In this document: positions 7,240 to 16,537 of the stretch, in pieces
Layout of the letters: every line of letters starts with the position of its first letter
Numbering within the stretch: the stretch's first letter is position 1
The notes under the pieces: model-generated
The model's input: the letters and a program-made list of their open reading frames with translations, nothing else
Told to the model about the DNA's origin: nothing
The model's database searches: none
Source of the DNA: an uncultured Bacteroidota bacterium
GTDB lineage: Bacteria; Bacteroidota; Bacteroidia; Flavobacteriales; Schleiferiaceae
NCBI GenBank assembly: GCA_913057235.1
Contig: CAJXNI010000014.1
Location: 1 to 64,000, forward strand
DNA length: 64,000 nucleotides
Reading direction: 5' to 3'
Made by a program: the position numbers and the translations under genes

Positions 7240-9027
7240 ATGCGCATTTCCTGCTTTAGCCAGATGCTGCTTTTGGCGGTACTGTCAATTTTTGTAGCCT
7301 GCACATCAAAAAACAAAGTCAAGTTACCTGAAGAAATCTTAGGCAACCCAAATTACCAAGCCATTTCTTACGGTGGCTACCGCAATGTGGATAGAAGCAA
7401 GGCGCCCTCTGTGGAGGAGATTATGGAGGATTTGCAGCTTCTGCAGGCCTTGGGAATTAAGGTAATTCGCACCTATCACGCTCGGCTGTATGACCATGCC
7501 CCCAGAGTTTTAGAGGCCATTCATCGCCTGAAAAGGCAAGACTCAAATTTTGAGATGTACGTAATGCTGGGCTGCTGGATGCAGTGTGAAGGGGCCTGGA
7601 CCGATGCGCCTAATCACAGCAAGGGTGATAGCGCCAATAACCGCGCAGAAATTGACCAAGCCATTGCCTTAGCGCAGCAATACCCAAACATAGTGCGGGT
7701 AATTGCAGTAGGAAACGAAGCTATGGTGCATTGGGCCGCAACCTATTACGTAGAGCCGCAGATTATTCTTGCCGGGGTTGAGCGTTTGCAAAAAGCTAAA
7801 GAACAAGCGCTTATTTCGCAAGATATTTGGATTACCAGTTCCGATAATTTTGCCAGTTGGGGAGGGGAGCAAGCCTACCAGGGGCCCGTTTTAGAGCGCT
7901 TGATTAAAGCGGTTGACTACCTTTCAGTGCACAGTTATCCCTTTCATGACACGCATTACAATCCTGCTTTTTGGTACGTACCACAAGAAGAGGAATCACT
8001 ACCTAAAGAAGAACAGATTAAACGGGCTATAGACCGTTGTGTTAACAGGGTAGACCAACAGGTTGGAGCGGTTCAAGAATATCTAAAAAGTTTGGAGGTG
8101 AACAAACCCATTCACATAGGTGAAACAGGTTGGGCTAGTGCAGATAATAGTTTGTACGGTGCCGAAGGTTCGCACGCAGCCGATCCTTACAAGCAGTTTT
8201 TGTACCATGAGGCCATTAGAGCGTGGAGTGAAAGTAAAGGAATGAGCTGTTTTTATTTTGAAGGTTTTGATGAACCCTGGAAAGATGGCGCTAACCCAGG
8301 AGGCTCTGAAAATCACTTTGGAATTTTTACCGTAAACGGGCAGGCAAAATTTGTTTTACACCAAAACTTAGAAAAGGGTGTTTTTAATGGCTTAGGCCGA
8401 AATGGTCAAGCGGTAAAGCCCGCAGGCAGTGTTTCTTTAGAAGCGCAAATTGAGAAATCGCTGGCACCTACTTTAGCCAGTGAACAGCTCATAACGCGAT
8501 TGAATTACAAAAAAAGTTTTTCAGGTGATTCGGCCGTTGGTCTTAAGGTGCTCCCTCTGCAAAGTGCTGGAAAAAAGTGGCTTTTACCCCGGCAAAGCGT
8601 GGATTTGCAACCTTGGGAAGGTAGTTGCAGCATGGAGTATCAGCCATTAGACTCGGTAGTTTTGGTGGTGCCAAAGCGCAGCAACTGGTGGGGAGGCGCT
8701 TTTCAGTTGGTGGATGAAAATCAGGATCTAAGTCACTGGAACCAGGGTTACCTTACAATAGAATATAAAGCAAACTTTGATGAGGCATTTACTTTTGGTT
8801 TGCTTAGCGGTGATTTTACGGCCGGCACACAAAAAAGGGCCGCAAAGGTGCTTGCACCCTTGGGCCCTAAAAACTCAAACACAAACTGGAAAAAAGCAAA
8901 GATTGCTTTGCGCCTTTATACAGACTCTCTGGATTTTACAAACGTGAGCAGTCTACTTTTTGTAGAGGGCAAGCAAGCGCAACCTGGTGATAGTCTTTGG
9001 GTGCGGAGCATTGCCTACACACCCTAA
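7240..9027 (+). CDS. GH17 beta-1,3-glucanase lipoprotein
   Basis: 595 residues. It has a lipoprotein signal with lipobox VAC at C21, so it is lipid-anchored, probably in the outer membrane. Residues 35-390 form a GH17-type TIM barrel: the acid/base Glu is E160 in AVGNEAMV and the nucleophile is E295 in HIGETGWAS, with ISYGGYR and VIRTYHAR as expected early strands. GH17 enzymes of marine Bacteroidota cleave beta-1,3-glucans, often exo-acting on laminarin. The 200-residue C-terminal beta-rich region is unidentified and could bind glucan. It converges with the GH16 gene, 7 bases away. A -7-like TATCTTTA lies at 7212-7219. Confidence 0.9.
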   Translation: MRISCFSQMLLLAVLSIFVACTSKNKVKLPEEILGNPNYQAISYGGYRNVDRSKAPSVEEIMEDLQLLQALGIKVIRTYHARLYDHAPRVLEAIHRLKRQDSNFEMYVMLGCWMQCEGAWTDAPNHSKGDSANNRAEIDQAIALAQQYPNIVRVIAVGNEAMVHWAATYYVEPQIILAGVERLQKAKEQALISQDIWITSSDNFASWGGEQAYQGPVLERLIKAVDYLSVHSYPFHDTHYNPAFWYVPQEEESLPKEEQIKRAIDRCVNRVDQQVGAVQEYLKSLEVNKPIHIGETGWASADNSLYGAEGSHAADPYKQFLYHEAIRAWSESKGMSCFYFEGFDEPWKDGANPGGSENHFGIFTVNGQAKFVLHQNLEKGVFNGLGRNGQAVKPAGSVSLEAQIEKSLAPTLASEQLITRLNYKKSFSGDSAVGLKVLPLQSAGKKWLLPRQSVDLQPWEGSCSMEYQPLDSVVLVVPKRSNWWGGAFQLVDENQDLSHWNQGYLTIEYKANFDEAFTFGLLSGDFTAGTQKRAAKVLAPLGPKNSNTNWKKAKIALRLYTDSLDFTNVSSLLFVEGKQAQPGDSLWVRSIAYTP

Positions 9028-9034
9028 GACCACC

Positions 9035-10162
9035 CTACTTTTGAAAAACTCTTACATAGTCTACCGCCATGGTTTGCGGAAATTGGGTTGACGCATTTGG
9101 GCTTCCAGGCCAATTGCCGCCTACCGCTACATTGAAAATAAAGAAAAAGGCGTCTCTAAATTCATCTAAATCAGCGGGTGTGATATCAATTTCATGAAAC
9201 TGAATGTCGTCTCGGTACCAAGTGATTTTATCGGCATCCCAAACAATGGAAAACACGTGAAATTCATCGGCAAACCTGCCCGAGCTAAGTACAGTTGAGC
9301 CTCCAAACTCAGCTCGGCTGCCATTGCTTTCCCAGTGTACCGTGCCAAAAACTTTGTTATCACCTCCGTCTGGACGGCTGGGGCCACCTACCATTTCCAT
9401 AATGTCAATTTCACCACAGGCTGGCCAGCCTACTGTGCCAAAGTCCTGGCCTAACATCCATAAGGCAGGCCAAATTCCTTGTCCGTAAGGTAAAGCAGCC
9501 CTAATGTCAATACGGCCATACTGAAACTCCTGGGCGCCTTGGGTGATGATTCTGGAAGAGGTGTAATTTCTGCCACCAACTGATTCTTGTTTGGCGGTAA
9601 TCAGTAATAGGCCATCTTGTAAAGTAGCATTATCAGCGGTGTAATATTGCAGTTCATTGTTTCCCCAGCCATTTTGACCTGTACCAATCTCATAGGTCCA
9701 ATCAGATGAGAGGGCCGTACTGTCAAATTCATCGTGCCAAACCAAGGTATAGCCAGGGTAGCTTAGGGGGGTTGAGTAGCCGGTGGTGGGTATTCCGCCA
9801 CCTCCTGTGTCAATGGGTACCGTTACCGTAACGGAATCTATTTCTTCAATAAAGTATTCAAAACTAGCGTAGGCTCTGGCCGATATGGCATAGGTACCTG
9901 ATTCTGAAAAGGTGTAAGAGGCCAGGCCATCATCTGATTCTACCACCACTGATTCATTTTGGTCAAAAAACTCAATGCGATAAAAATTAGCGTCAAAGGC
10001 ACTGGCACGCACTTCAACAAGGCCACTTTCAGCATTGGGTACTTCAAGTTCTACTTGCAAATTGGTGGGTCTAATGATAGACAGTTCGCCTTCTTCTTCG
10101 TTACAGCTTATTGTAAAAATTGAAAAAACCAAAAGGCCAAGGTACGCCCTTATTTTTTTCAT
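9035..10162 (-). CDS. GH16 laminarinase lipoprotein
   Basis: 375 residues. The lipobox Cys is C20 (TISC), followed by acidic residues (NEEEGE), a pattern typical of surface-exposed Bacteroidota lipoproteins. Residues 30-118 are an Ig/PKD-like beta domain, then a Gly-rich linker, then a GH16 jelly roll (132-375) with the catalytic E251-x-D253-x-x-E256 in GEIDIMEM. Substrate-type residues (GHW-like WPALWMLG, FGTVHWES) fit the laminarinase subfamily. It endo-cleaves beta-1,3-glucan. It is the last gene of the susC-susD-SGBP transcript and is separated from it by a strong hairpin. It has no T9SS C-terminal domain, so it depends on lipoprotein surface export. Confidence 0.95.
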   Translation of the reverse strand: MKKIRAYLGLLVFSIFTISCNEEEGELSIIRPTNLQVELEVPNAESGLVEVRASAFDANFYRIEFFDQNESVVVESDDGLASYTFSESGTYAISARAYASFEYFIEEIDSVTVTVPIDTGGGGIPTTGYSTPLSYPGYTLVWHDEFDSTALSSDWTYEIGTGQNGWGNNELQYYTADNATLQDGLLLITAKQESVGGRNYTSSRIITQGAQEFQYGRIDIRAALPYGQGIWPALWMLGQDFGTVGWPACGEIDIMEMVGGPSRPDGGDNKVFGTVHWESNGSRAEFGGSTVLSSGRFADEFHVFSIVWDADKITWYRDDIQFHEIDITPADLDEFRDAFFFIFNVAVGGNWPGSPNASTQFPQTMAVDYVRVFQK

Positions 10163-10198
10163 GAATAGTTTTTTTAAAAGTTAGCAGAGGACTTAAAG

Positions 10199-10240
10199 AA
10201 GCGTTCAAAGGGAGTTAGTTTCATACCCCTTTGAACGCTT
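10199..10240 (-). terminator. 14-bp hairpin between SGBP and GH16 genes
   Basis: AAGCGTTCAAAGGG (10199-10212) and its exact reverse complement (10227-10240) enclose a 14-base loop. In the direction of transcription the stem is followed by UUCUUUAAGU, a mediocre U-tract. It could be a partial terminator or an mRNA stability element that lowers GH16 expression relative to susCD. Confidence 0.7.
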
Positions 10241-10302
10241 TGTTTTAGAGCCTGCAGTGGGCTACCTGTGTTAATTATTAATTGCGCAAAACGCTTTCTT
10301 TT

Positions 10303-11652
10303 TTATTCCTGCACAATATCATCTACGTAGAAGGTGCCGGCATTAGCCACATTCCAACCGGGGAATATTACCAAACGGTCATACTCCGTAGGGGTTCCTG
10401 AAAAGTCAAAAGTTAATTCTTCCCAGCTATTGGTGGTACTTACGGTGGCGTCTACCTCTACAAAGTTATTAGGGTCTGCCTGCGACTCTAGTTTCATTCT
10501 AAAGGTACCGGTAATGGGGGCCCAAACTTTTAATTTTATGGTAGTTTGTGCGCTGAAGTCCAAATTGTTTTCAAGATTCACAAACAGACCGGCCCAGGTT
10601 TCATTACCGTGCACGGTTTCCAGCACTCTTCCGCTGGTATTGATCCCGCTGGCATCAGGGTTATTAATAATCTGGTAGGTGCTATTGCCAAAAGTTGTCC
10701 ACTCAGGATCTTCGTTTTCAAAATCTAAAGGAAGACTGTACTTAGGCACGGGTGGGGGAGGGTTGCTACCAGAACCTTCAGGAACCAAACGGATGTACCA
10801 GGCCAAATCTGTATTAATGGCATCTACATAACGTAGGAATAATTCTTCTTCTTCAATGTTGATAATCTGATAAGTGCGTGTGCCAGCCCAGTAGCCAGCA
10901 AAAGCGTCACCACTAAAGGTTATGGTAGTATCGCTGTTTCCTTCAATTAAAGTCCAGTTTTCCCCAAGCTGATCAGGGAATTGAGCGGTATAATCACCAA
11001 CTATACTGGCCGTTGTATCATCAAAGGGAGGGATACCGGCATGGTCGCTGTTAACGTACACATCGCCATTGGTCACCATGTCATAACCAAAGCCCTGCAG
11101 TTTAAAGGTGTAACGGTCGTCATACATACCGGCCCCTGCTTTTTCTAAAGATGCCGCTGCATAGTACTCAGGGTAATAACCAGCCGCTCCAATTGGATTA
11201 GGTCCTACTCCAAAATGGGCTACACCCACCGAGTCAATTGCCCAGGTTTTGGAAGAGCCCCCGGTTAAAATGGCATACAAAGGATTGTTTACCAAGGCGG
11301 GATCATCTTGGTCAATGGTGATTTCCTGTGAACTGCTAGCGCTCCCACCTGAATTTTGAACGGTAAGCGTTACTTCGTAGGTGCCGGCAAAGGGGTAGGT
11401 GGCGGTTACTTCTGAACCCTTGGCAGTGGCTCCGTTTCCAAAGTCCCAAGAGGCATCTAAGCTGGGGTTGGAAGCTTTGAACTCAATAATGTTATCGCTG
11501 GCGCTGGAAGCCTGGTAGGTAAAAGCGGCATCAGCCTGACTGGGCGGATTACCAATAGATGGTTTTTCCTCTTCATCACAACTGCTGGTGCTCAGTAGCA
11601 GCCCAAAGCCTAAAAGCCAGGCACTTAAATTAAAAATGGATCCTTTTTTCAT
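10303..11652 (-). CDS. PKD-domain surface glycan-binding lipoprotein (SusE/F position)
   Basis: 449 residues. The lipobox Cys is C25 (SSC), followed by DEEEK, an acidic surface-export pattern. Residues 38-115 form a PKD domain (DASWDFGNG, YPFAGTYEVTLTVQN). The middle (about 120-300) is a beta-rich domain with many aromatic residues (YYPEYYA, GYWAGTRTY). After a Pro-rich linker (SNPPPPVPKY) comes a C-terminal CBM-like jelly roll (about 312-449, NETWAGLFV, FYVDDI). There is no catalytic signature, and its place after susD matches the surface glycan-binding proteins of laminarin loci. It likely tethers beta-glucan for the GH16 enzyme and SusCD. The gap to susD is 25 bases. Confidence 0.85.
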   Translation of the reverse strand: MKKGSIFNLSAWLLGFGLLLSTSSCDEEEKPSIGNPPSQADAAFTYQASSASDNIIEFKASNPSLDASWDFGNGATAKGSEVTATYPFAGTYEVTLTVQNSGGSASSSQEITIDQDDPALVNNPLYAILTGGSSKTWAIDSVGVAHFGVGPNPIGAAGYYPEYYAAASLEKAGAGMYDDRYTFKLQGFGYDMVTNGDVYVNSDHAGIPPFDDTTASIVGDYTAQFPDQLGENWTLIEGNSDTTITFSGDAFAGYWAGTRTYQIINIEEEELFLRYVDAINTDLAWYIRLVPEGSGSNPPPPVPKYSLPLDFENEDPEWTTFGNSTYQIINNPDASGINTSGRVLETVHGNETWAGLFVNLENNLDFSAQTTIKLKVWAPITGTFRMKLESQADPNNFVEVDATVSTTNSWEELTFDFSGTPTEYDRLVIFPGWNVANAGTFYVDDIVQE

Positions 11653-11677
11653 GATATAGATAATCTGTAGTTAAAAA

Positions 11678-13150
11678 TTAGTAATTATTATTTTGGTTCC
11701 AATTATTACCGGTTAAGTCAATTTCAACCTGTGGAATAGGGAATACTTCATGTTTACCGGGAATAAAATTGTCAATTTCATTGGCGGCTTGTCCTGTGCG
11801 CACCAAGTCAAAGAAGCGATGGCCCTCACCGGCCAATTCCAGGCGTCTTTCGCGCCAAATGGCTTCTAACAATTGTTGACCGCTGCCTGATAAGCTGGGC
11901 ATGCCTGCCCGTGAGCGCACTTGGTTTAAGTAGGTAAGGGCGGGGCCATCGTTACCCAATTGGGCATTGGCCTCGGCCGCCATTAGCAGCACATCGGCAT
12001 AGCGAATAACCTTATTATTAAGCGGGCTGGTTAGGTCATCATCGGGTAACCCTAATTCATTTTTACGTTTAATATACTTGTTGTTGTAGTATCCGGTATG
12101 TCCACCGCCTCCTTCTACATAGCTTACATCATTGGGGTTGGGCTGGCTGGCCTTAAAAGCCTCAATATCTAAGATTGAAATATCTCTTCGTGGGTCATTA
12201 GGGTCAAAAGCATCATACAAATCCTGAGTGGGAAGATTATAGCTATTACCGATTCCGTAAATAGGCCCTTCATATTGTCTAGGGCCGTGAAAACCTGCCG
12301 CAGCGTTGCCTTCTAAACAAATTAGACACCCATATCCACCACCTTCCTGGCCAGAGTACTCAACGTCAAAAACGGTTTCAGAGTTATCCTCAAAATCGGC
12401 AAGCCATAAATTTTGGAAATCAGATACTAAGGCATAATTACCTTGGGTAATAATTTGATCAAAGGCTGCGGCCGCATCTGTAAACTCATCTTGATAAAGA
12501 TGCACTTTACCCAGCAAGGCTAAGGCCGCACCTTTTTCCACACGGCCCTTCACCGGATTAGACCAAGGTAAGTTGGCCGCTGCAAATTTCAAATCGCTTT
12601 CAATTTGGTCATATACCTCACTCTTGGAGGTACGGTCAATATTGGTTACCTCTTCAGCTCCCAATCGTCTATCCACAATCAAGGGTATGTCTCCAAAATA
12701 TTTAGTGAGCTGAAAGTAATAATAGGCACGTAAAAAGCGTGTTTGAGCAATGATTTCCGCTTTACCGTCAAAGTCAATTTTATCTTCAAATTCCATAATG
12801 TAATTGGCGCGGGTTACCCCAGCGTAATTCCAACGGAAAACATTGCGAAGTTCATTGTTCACTGCGTCATGATTCATGTTATCTATTTCATGCAGTCCTT
12901 CGGTGTCTGTAACACTTTCGCCCCCGGCAATAGAGTTGTCTGAGGCAATTTCACCAATCCAAATATTGAGGAAGGAAGCCTGCAAAAGGTCGTAGGCCCC
13001 AATCAGAGCCAGTTCATAGTCTTCCGGTGAATTAAAATAGTTTTCGGCATCCTGGGCAAAAGGCGGCTGTACATCCAAATAGTCTTCACAGCTTATTACT
13101 CCTAAACCTAAACCCAATACAGTTGCGAGAATTATTGATACTTTTTTCAT
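11678..13150 (-). CDS. susD: SusD/RagB-family nutrient-binding outer membrane lipoprotein
   Basis: 490 residues, the normal length. The lipobox Cys is C21 (VISC), followed by EDYLDVQPP, the classic SusD start. The TPR-like helices carry AYYYFQLTKYFGDIPLI and ALLGKVHLYQDEFTDAAAAFDQII, and the C-terminus has the typical WRERRLELAGEGHRFFDLVRTG and HEVFPIPQ motifs. SusD forms the lid over the SusC transporter and captures oligosaccharides at the cell surface; with GH16 and GH17 enzymes around it the ligand is most likely laminarin. It starts 6 bases after susC. Confidence 0.97.
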   Translation of the reverse strand: MKKVSIILATVLGLGLGVISCEDYLDVQPPFAQDAENYFNSPEDYELALIGAYDLLQASFLNIWIGEIASDNSIAGGESVTDTEGLHEIDNMNHDAVNNELRNVFRWNYAGVTRANYIMEFEDKIDFDGKAEIIAQTRFLRAYYYFQLTKYFGDIPLIVDRRLGAEEVTNIDRTSKSEVYDQIESDLKFAAANLPWSNPVKGRVEKGAALALLGKVHLYQDEFTDAAAAFDQIITQGNYALVSDFQNLWLADFEDNSETVFDVEYSGQEGGGYGCLICLEGNAAAGFHGPRQYEGPIYGIGNSYNLPTQDLYDAFDPNDPRRDISILDIEAFKASQPNPNDVSYVEGGGGHTGYYNNKYIKRKNELGLPDDDLTSPLNNKVIRYADVLLMAAEANAQLGNDGPALTYLNQVRSRAGMPSLSGSGQQLLEAIWRERRLELAGEGHRFFDLVRTGQAANEIDNFIPGKHEVFPIPQVEIDLTGNNWNQNNNY

Positions 13151-13156
13151 AGCACG

Positions 13157-16100
13157 TTAAAATTTAAGATTGAAACCTCCCATTATGCTGCGGGCTTGTG
13201 GGTAAAAACCATAGTCTACTCCGGCTGATAATACGCCTCCAAAGTTGCCAATATCGGGGTCATATCCTCTGTAACTGGTAAATGTGAACGGGTTGTTCAC
13301 GCTAATATACACTCTAAGCGAATTGGCTTTGGCCGATTTTATCCACTTCTCCGGAAGTGTGTAGCCTAATTGAATATTACGAACGCGCAGGAAAGATCCA
13401 TCCTCCACAAAATAATCTGAGAATACATTATTTCGGGTGGTACCGGTGGTAACACGAGGAATCTCATCGGTGCTTCCGGGCCCGGTCCAACGCTCAATAA
13501 TAAAAGCCTGCTGATTGGCGAAGGGCTGCTGGCGCTCATAATTACGAATGATTTCCTGACCAATAGCCGCGTACAGGTTTCCGGAGAGGTCCACTCCTTT
13601 GTAGGCTACTCTAAAGTTAAGCCCGAAGGTAAAATCTGGAATAGGACTACCTATGTTTACTCTATCACTGTCGTCATTGAAGTTAATCACTCCGTCTCCG
13701 TTTTGATCTACAAAGCGTAAATCACCCGGCTGTGCGCCCTTTTGTACCACGGGGGCATTATCAATTTCTTGTTGGGTTTGAAAGATGCCATCTGTTTCGT
13801 AGCCAATAAAGTAACCAATTGGTTGACCTTCTTCAAAGCGGGTAGCTTCATCACCGCCCACGCCAAATTGGGCGCCAGGAATAAAGTCTACCCCATCGGG
13901 TACACTCATTACTTCATTATCTATGGCGGCCATGTTAAAGTTGGCACTAATTTGCCAATCATTTACAGGGTTGTTTTGGTAACCTAGTTCTAGCTCGTAG
14001 CCCCTGTTGCGCACGTCACCGGCATTTACAAAAGGAGGGAACCCGCCGGCACTGTAGGTACCCAAAACGCCTGAAACCTCAGGCTGGAAGAGTAAGTCAC
14101 GCGTATTTTTCACAAAATAGTTGGCGGTTAAGCTCCAGTTCTTGTAAGCGGTAAGGTCCACACCCACATTAAACTGAGCTGTAGTTTCCCACTTTAAATC
14201 GGGGTTTGAGGCCCGGCCAATGGCCACCCCTTGGGTAATAATATCATTGAAAACGTACACGCCTTCACCATTTAGCAGTGCGCGATACGCAAAATTGGGA
14301 ATTTGGTCATTACCAGATACCCCATAACTCATGCGTAACTTGGCAAAGTCAATGGCGTCTATTTTAAAAAAGTCTTCATCAGAGAACACCCACGCACCAG
14401 ATACTGCGGGGAAGATACCCCAGCGATTGTTGGCTCCAAATCTGGAAGAGCCGTCTCTACGAACAATGGCCGATAACAAATACTTATTTTTGTAGCCGTA
14501 CTCTGCTCTTAAAAAGGCCGATAAAAGCCTTTCTTCAAATTCAAAGGATCCGGTATTGTTGAGAAAACCACCATCGGCCTGATTAGCTGAAATATCGGCA
14601 AAATCAATTGAGTTGTTGGGAATGTTAAAGGCCGTTCCGCTTAAGCCGTTACCTGAACGGTTGAAAACGGAAACACCTAAGGTGCTTTTTACCTTGTGAT
14701 CTTGATTGAAAGTACGTTCATAGTTTAGGTAACTTTCATAGGTAAGATCCACAAAAGTGTTACGCTCTTCATAAACACTGGCACCGCGATCTAGAAAAAC
14801 ACTATCAGCAATTTCTACCTGGGGTGCATCTAAATCTTCATTGGCCGCGGTGTTTTGCGCTTTGCCAGGGCCGTACCAAACTAGGGGTGAAAACACTTTA
14901 CCGTCTGTTAAGGCCACGTTGTAATTGAAACGGTTGGTAAAAGTGAAATTTTCATTGATGGTAAAAATTAATTCTTCCTTTCCAACCAACTTGTTAGTTC
15001 CAAAATCATTAAAAGTGTTTTCCATTTGTGCCAAAGGGTTAATAATGTCATTAACCTGGTTGAGGTAGCTGTAGCGTCCATTTTCCTGACGCAAGGGCTC
15101 GGTAGGGTAGGCGTTTACAGTATTATAAAGAACTGAGCCAATACCGTTTTCAGGCAAGGTGCTGCGGCTTTCATTGGTGTAAAGCGCCACGTTGTTGAGC
15201 TTAAAGCGATCTGATAGTTCAAAGGAGTAATTCAAGCGCACATTATAACGCGTAAAGTTTGATTTGTCTCCACCCACAATTCCGTCTTGCGTGTAGTATG
15301 AACCACCAATAGAATAACGTGAGCTCTTTCCACCACCATTAATACTTAGGTTGTAGGATTGCATAGGGGCGGTTTGAAAAACTGCGTCTTGCCAATCCGT
15401 ACCTTCCCCCAGGCTTGTGTTGTTAAAAGGGGCTTCTTGGCCTCCATTAATAAAGGCGTTATTTTTAATAATGGCGTATTCAGTAGCATTCAAAAGATCC
15501 AAGCGATTTGTGGTTTCCTGAATGCCGTAAAATCCACTGAATTCAATTTGCGGTTTACTATTACGCGCACCCTTTTTGGTTTCAATGATAATTACCCCGT
15601 TAGCTGCCCGTACTCCGTATATACCCGCGGTAGCATCCTTAAGTACGTTTATTGATTCAATATCATTTGGATTTAAGGCGTTTAATCCTTCAGAATCGTA
15701 TACAATACCATCTACTAATATTAGTGGGTCATTATCGCCAAAGGTGCTTAAACCTCTAATTCGAATGCTGGAAGAACCTCCGGGGGAACCAGAATTGGTG
15801 TTGATTTGCACCCCTGAAACAGCTCCCTGTAAGGCTTGGTCAACCCTGGGGATGTTTAGCTTTTTCACTTCGGCTCCATCTACTTTGGAAGCTGCACCAG
15901 TGATTTCCTTTTTGGTAGAAGAACCGTATCCCACCACTACAATTTCATCTAAAAGAGTAGATTCTTCTTTGAGGGATACATTTAAGACGCCACCCTTAAG
16001 CACCGTTTTGGCTTGAGATTCAAAACCAATAAACGAGTAATTAAGTGTATCCCCTAAATTGGCTTTAATGCTGTAACTACCATCTAAGTTAGTGAGGGTG

Positions 16101-16270
16101 CCATTGGTAGTACCTTTTACCACAATGTTTACACCAGGCAAAGGCTCTTTGTTACCCGCCTCAGTTACTGTACCTCGCACAGTAACCTGCTGAGCTGTTA
16201 GGAAAGAACTGGAGAGCAGAAGAAAAATTGCTGCGCACACTCTCCCAAGTTTCAGTTTTAATTGCTCCAT
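13157..16270 (-). CDS. susC: SusC/RagA-family TonB-dependent transporter
   Basis: 1037 residues. A signal peptide (to about residue 26, ending FLTAQ) precedes a carboxypeptidase-D regulatory-like domain (28-110, VRGTVTEAGNKEPLPGVNIVVKG), then LLDEIVVVGYG at the TonB-box/plug junction, a plug (about 115-235, PGGSSSIRIRG) and a long beta-barrel ending in GGFNLKF. It imports oligosaccharides across the outer membrane with TonB energy and is the first gene of the locus's minus arm. A near-perfect Bacteroidota promoter lies about 80 bases upstream (16354-16385). There is no N-terminal extension for anti-sigma signalling, so regulation is probably not SusR/ECF type. Confidence 0.97.
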   Translation of the reverse strand: MEQLKLKLGRVCAAIFLLLSSSFLTAQQVTVRGTVTEAGNKEPLPGVNIVVKGTTNGTLTNLDGSYSIKANLGDTLNYSFIGFESQAKTVLKGGVLNVSLKEESTLLDEIVVVGYGSSTKKEITGAASKVDGAEVKKLNIPRVDQALQGAVSGVQINTNSGSPGGSSSIRIRGLSTFGDNDPLILVDGIVYDSEGLNALNPNDIESINVLKDATAGIYGVRAANGVIIIETKKGARNSKPQIEFSGFYGIQETTNRLDLLNATEYAIIKNNAFINGGQEAPFNNTSLGEGTDWQDAVFQTAPMQSYNLSINGGGKSSRYSIGGSYYTQDGIVGGDKSNFTRYNVRLNYSFELSDRFKLNNVALYTNESRSTLPENGIGSVLYNTVNAYPTEPLRQENGRYSYLNQVNDIINPLAQMENTFNDFGTNKLVGKEELIFTINENFTFTNRFNYNVALTDGKVFSPLVWYGPGKAQNTAANEDLDAPQVEIADSVFLDRGASVYEERNTFVDLTYESYLNYERTFNQDHKVKSTLGVSVFNRSGNGLSGTAFNIPNNSIDFADISANQADGGFLNNTGSFEFEERLLSAFLRAEYGYKNKYLLSAIVRRDGSSRFGANNRWGIFPAVSGAWVFSDEDFFKIDAIDFAKLRMSYGVSGNDQIPNFAYRALLNGEGVYVFNDIITQGVAIGRASNPDLKWETTAQFNVGVDLTAYKNWSLTANYFVKNTRDLLFQPEVSGVLGTYSAGGFPPFVNAGDVRNRGYELELGYQNNPVNDWQISANFNMAAIDNEVMSVPDGVDFIPGAQFGVGGDEATRFEEGQPIGYFIGYETDGIFQTQQEIDNAPVVQKGAQPGDLRFVDQNGDGVINFNDDSDRVNIGSPIPDFTFGLNFRVAYKGVDLSGNLYAAIGQEIIRNYERQQPFANQQAFIIERWTGPGSTDEIPRVTTGTTRNNVFSDYFVEDGSFLRVRNIQLGYTLPEKWIKSAKANSLRVYISVNNPFTFTSYRGYDPDIGNFGGVLSAGVDYGFYPQARSIMGGFNLKF

Positions 16271-16353
16271 AAGTTTTGTTTGATTCTGAAAATGAGTTTA
16301 TTAAATATTCTACTCAGGGTGAGGTTTAACATTCAGTTAAAACTACGATAAAT

Positions 16354-16385
16354 CAAATGTAGTCCTTTTGGTGAAAAGTACCAAA
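16354..16385 (-). promoter_or_regulatory. Consensus promoter of the susC operon
   Basis: On the minus strand TTTG (16382-16385), a 20-base spacer and TACATTTG (16354-16361, exact TAnnTTTG). The predicted transcript would start near 16348, giving an AT-rich 5' leader of about 75-80 bases before susC. Confidence 0.75.
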
Positions 16386-16537
16386 AGAAAATTTAGGAAT
16401 ACGCTTGATTTCACCAGCGGCTGATGTACTAAATACATTAAGGCCGTTTGTAATGCCAATGAAATAGGCTAAAAGCCCGTGGTTTTCGTTTGATTGAAAT
16501 TAGGGCTTATTGCCGTTGGGTTAAATGAAAGAAAGCC

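Noticed and set aside
15576-16016. 146-codon open frame on the plus strand opposite susC
   Set aside because: It is the antisense shadow of the susC plug region, has no signal or domain, and lies in the codon pattern of the real gene.
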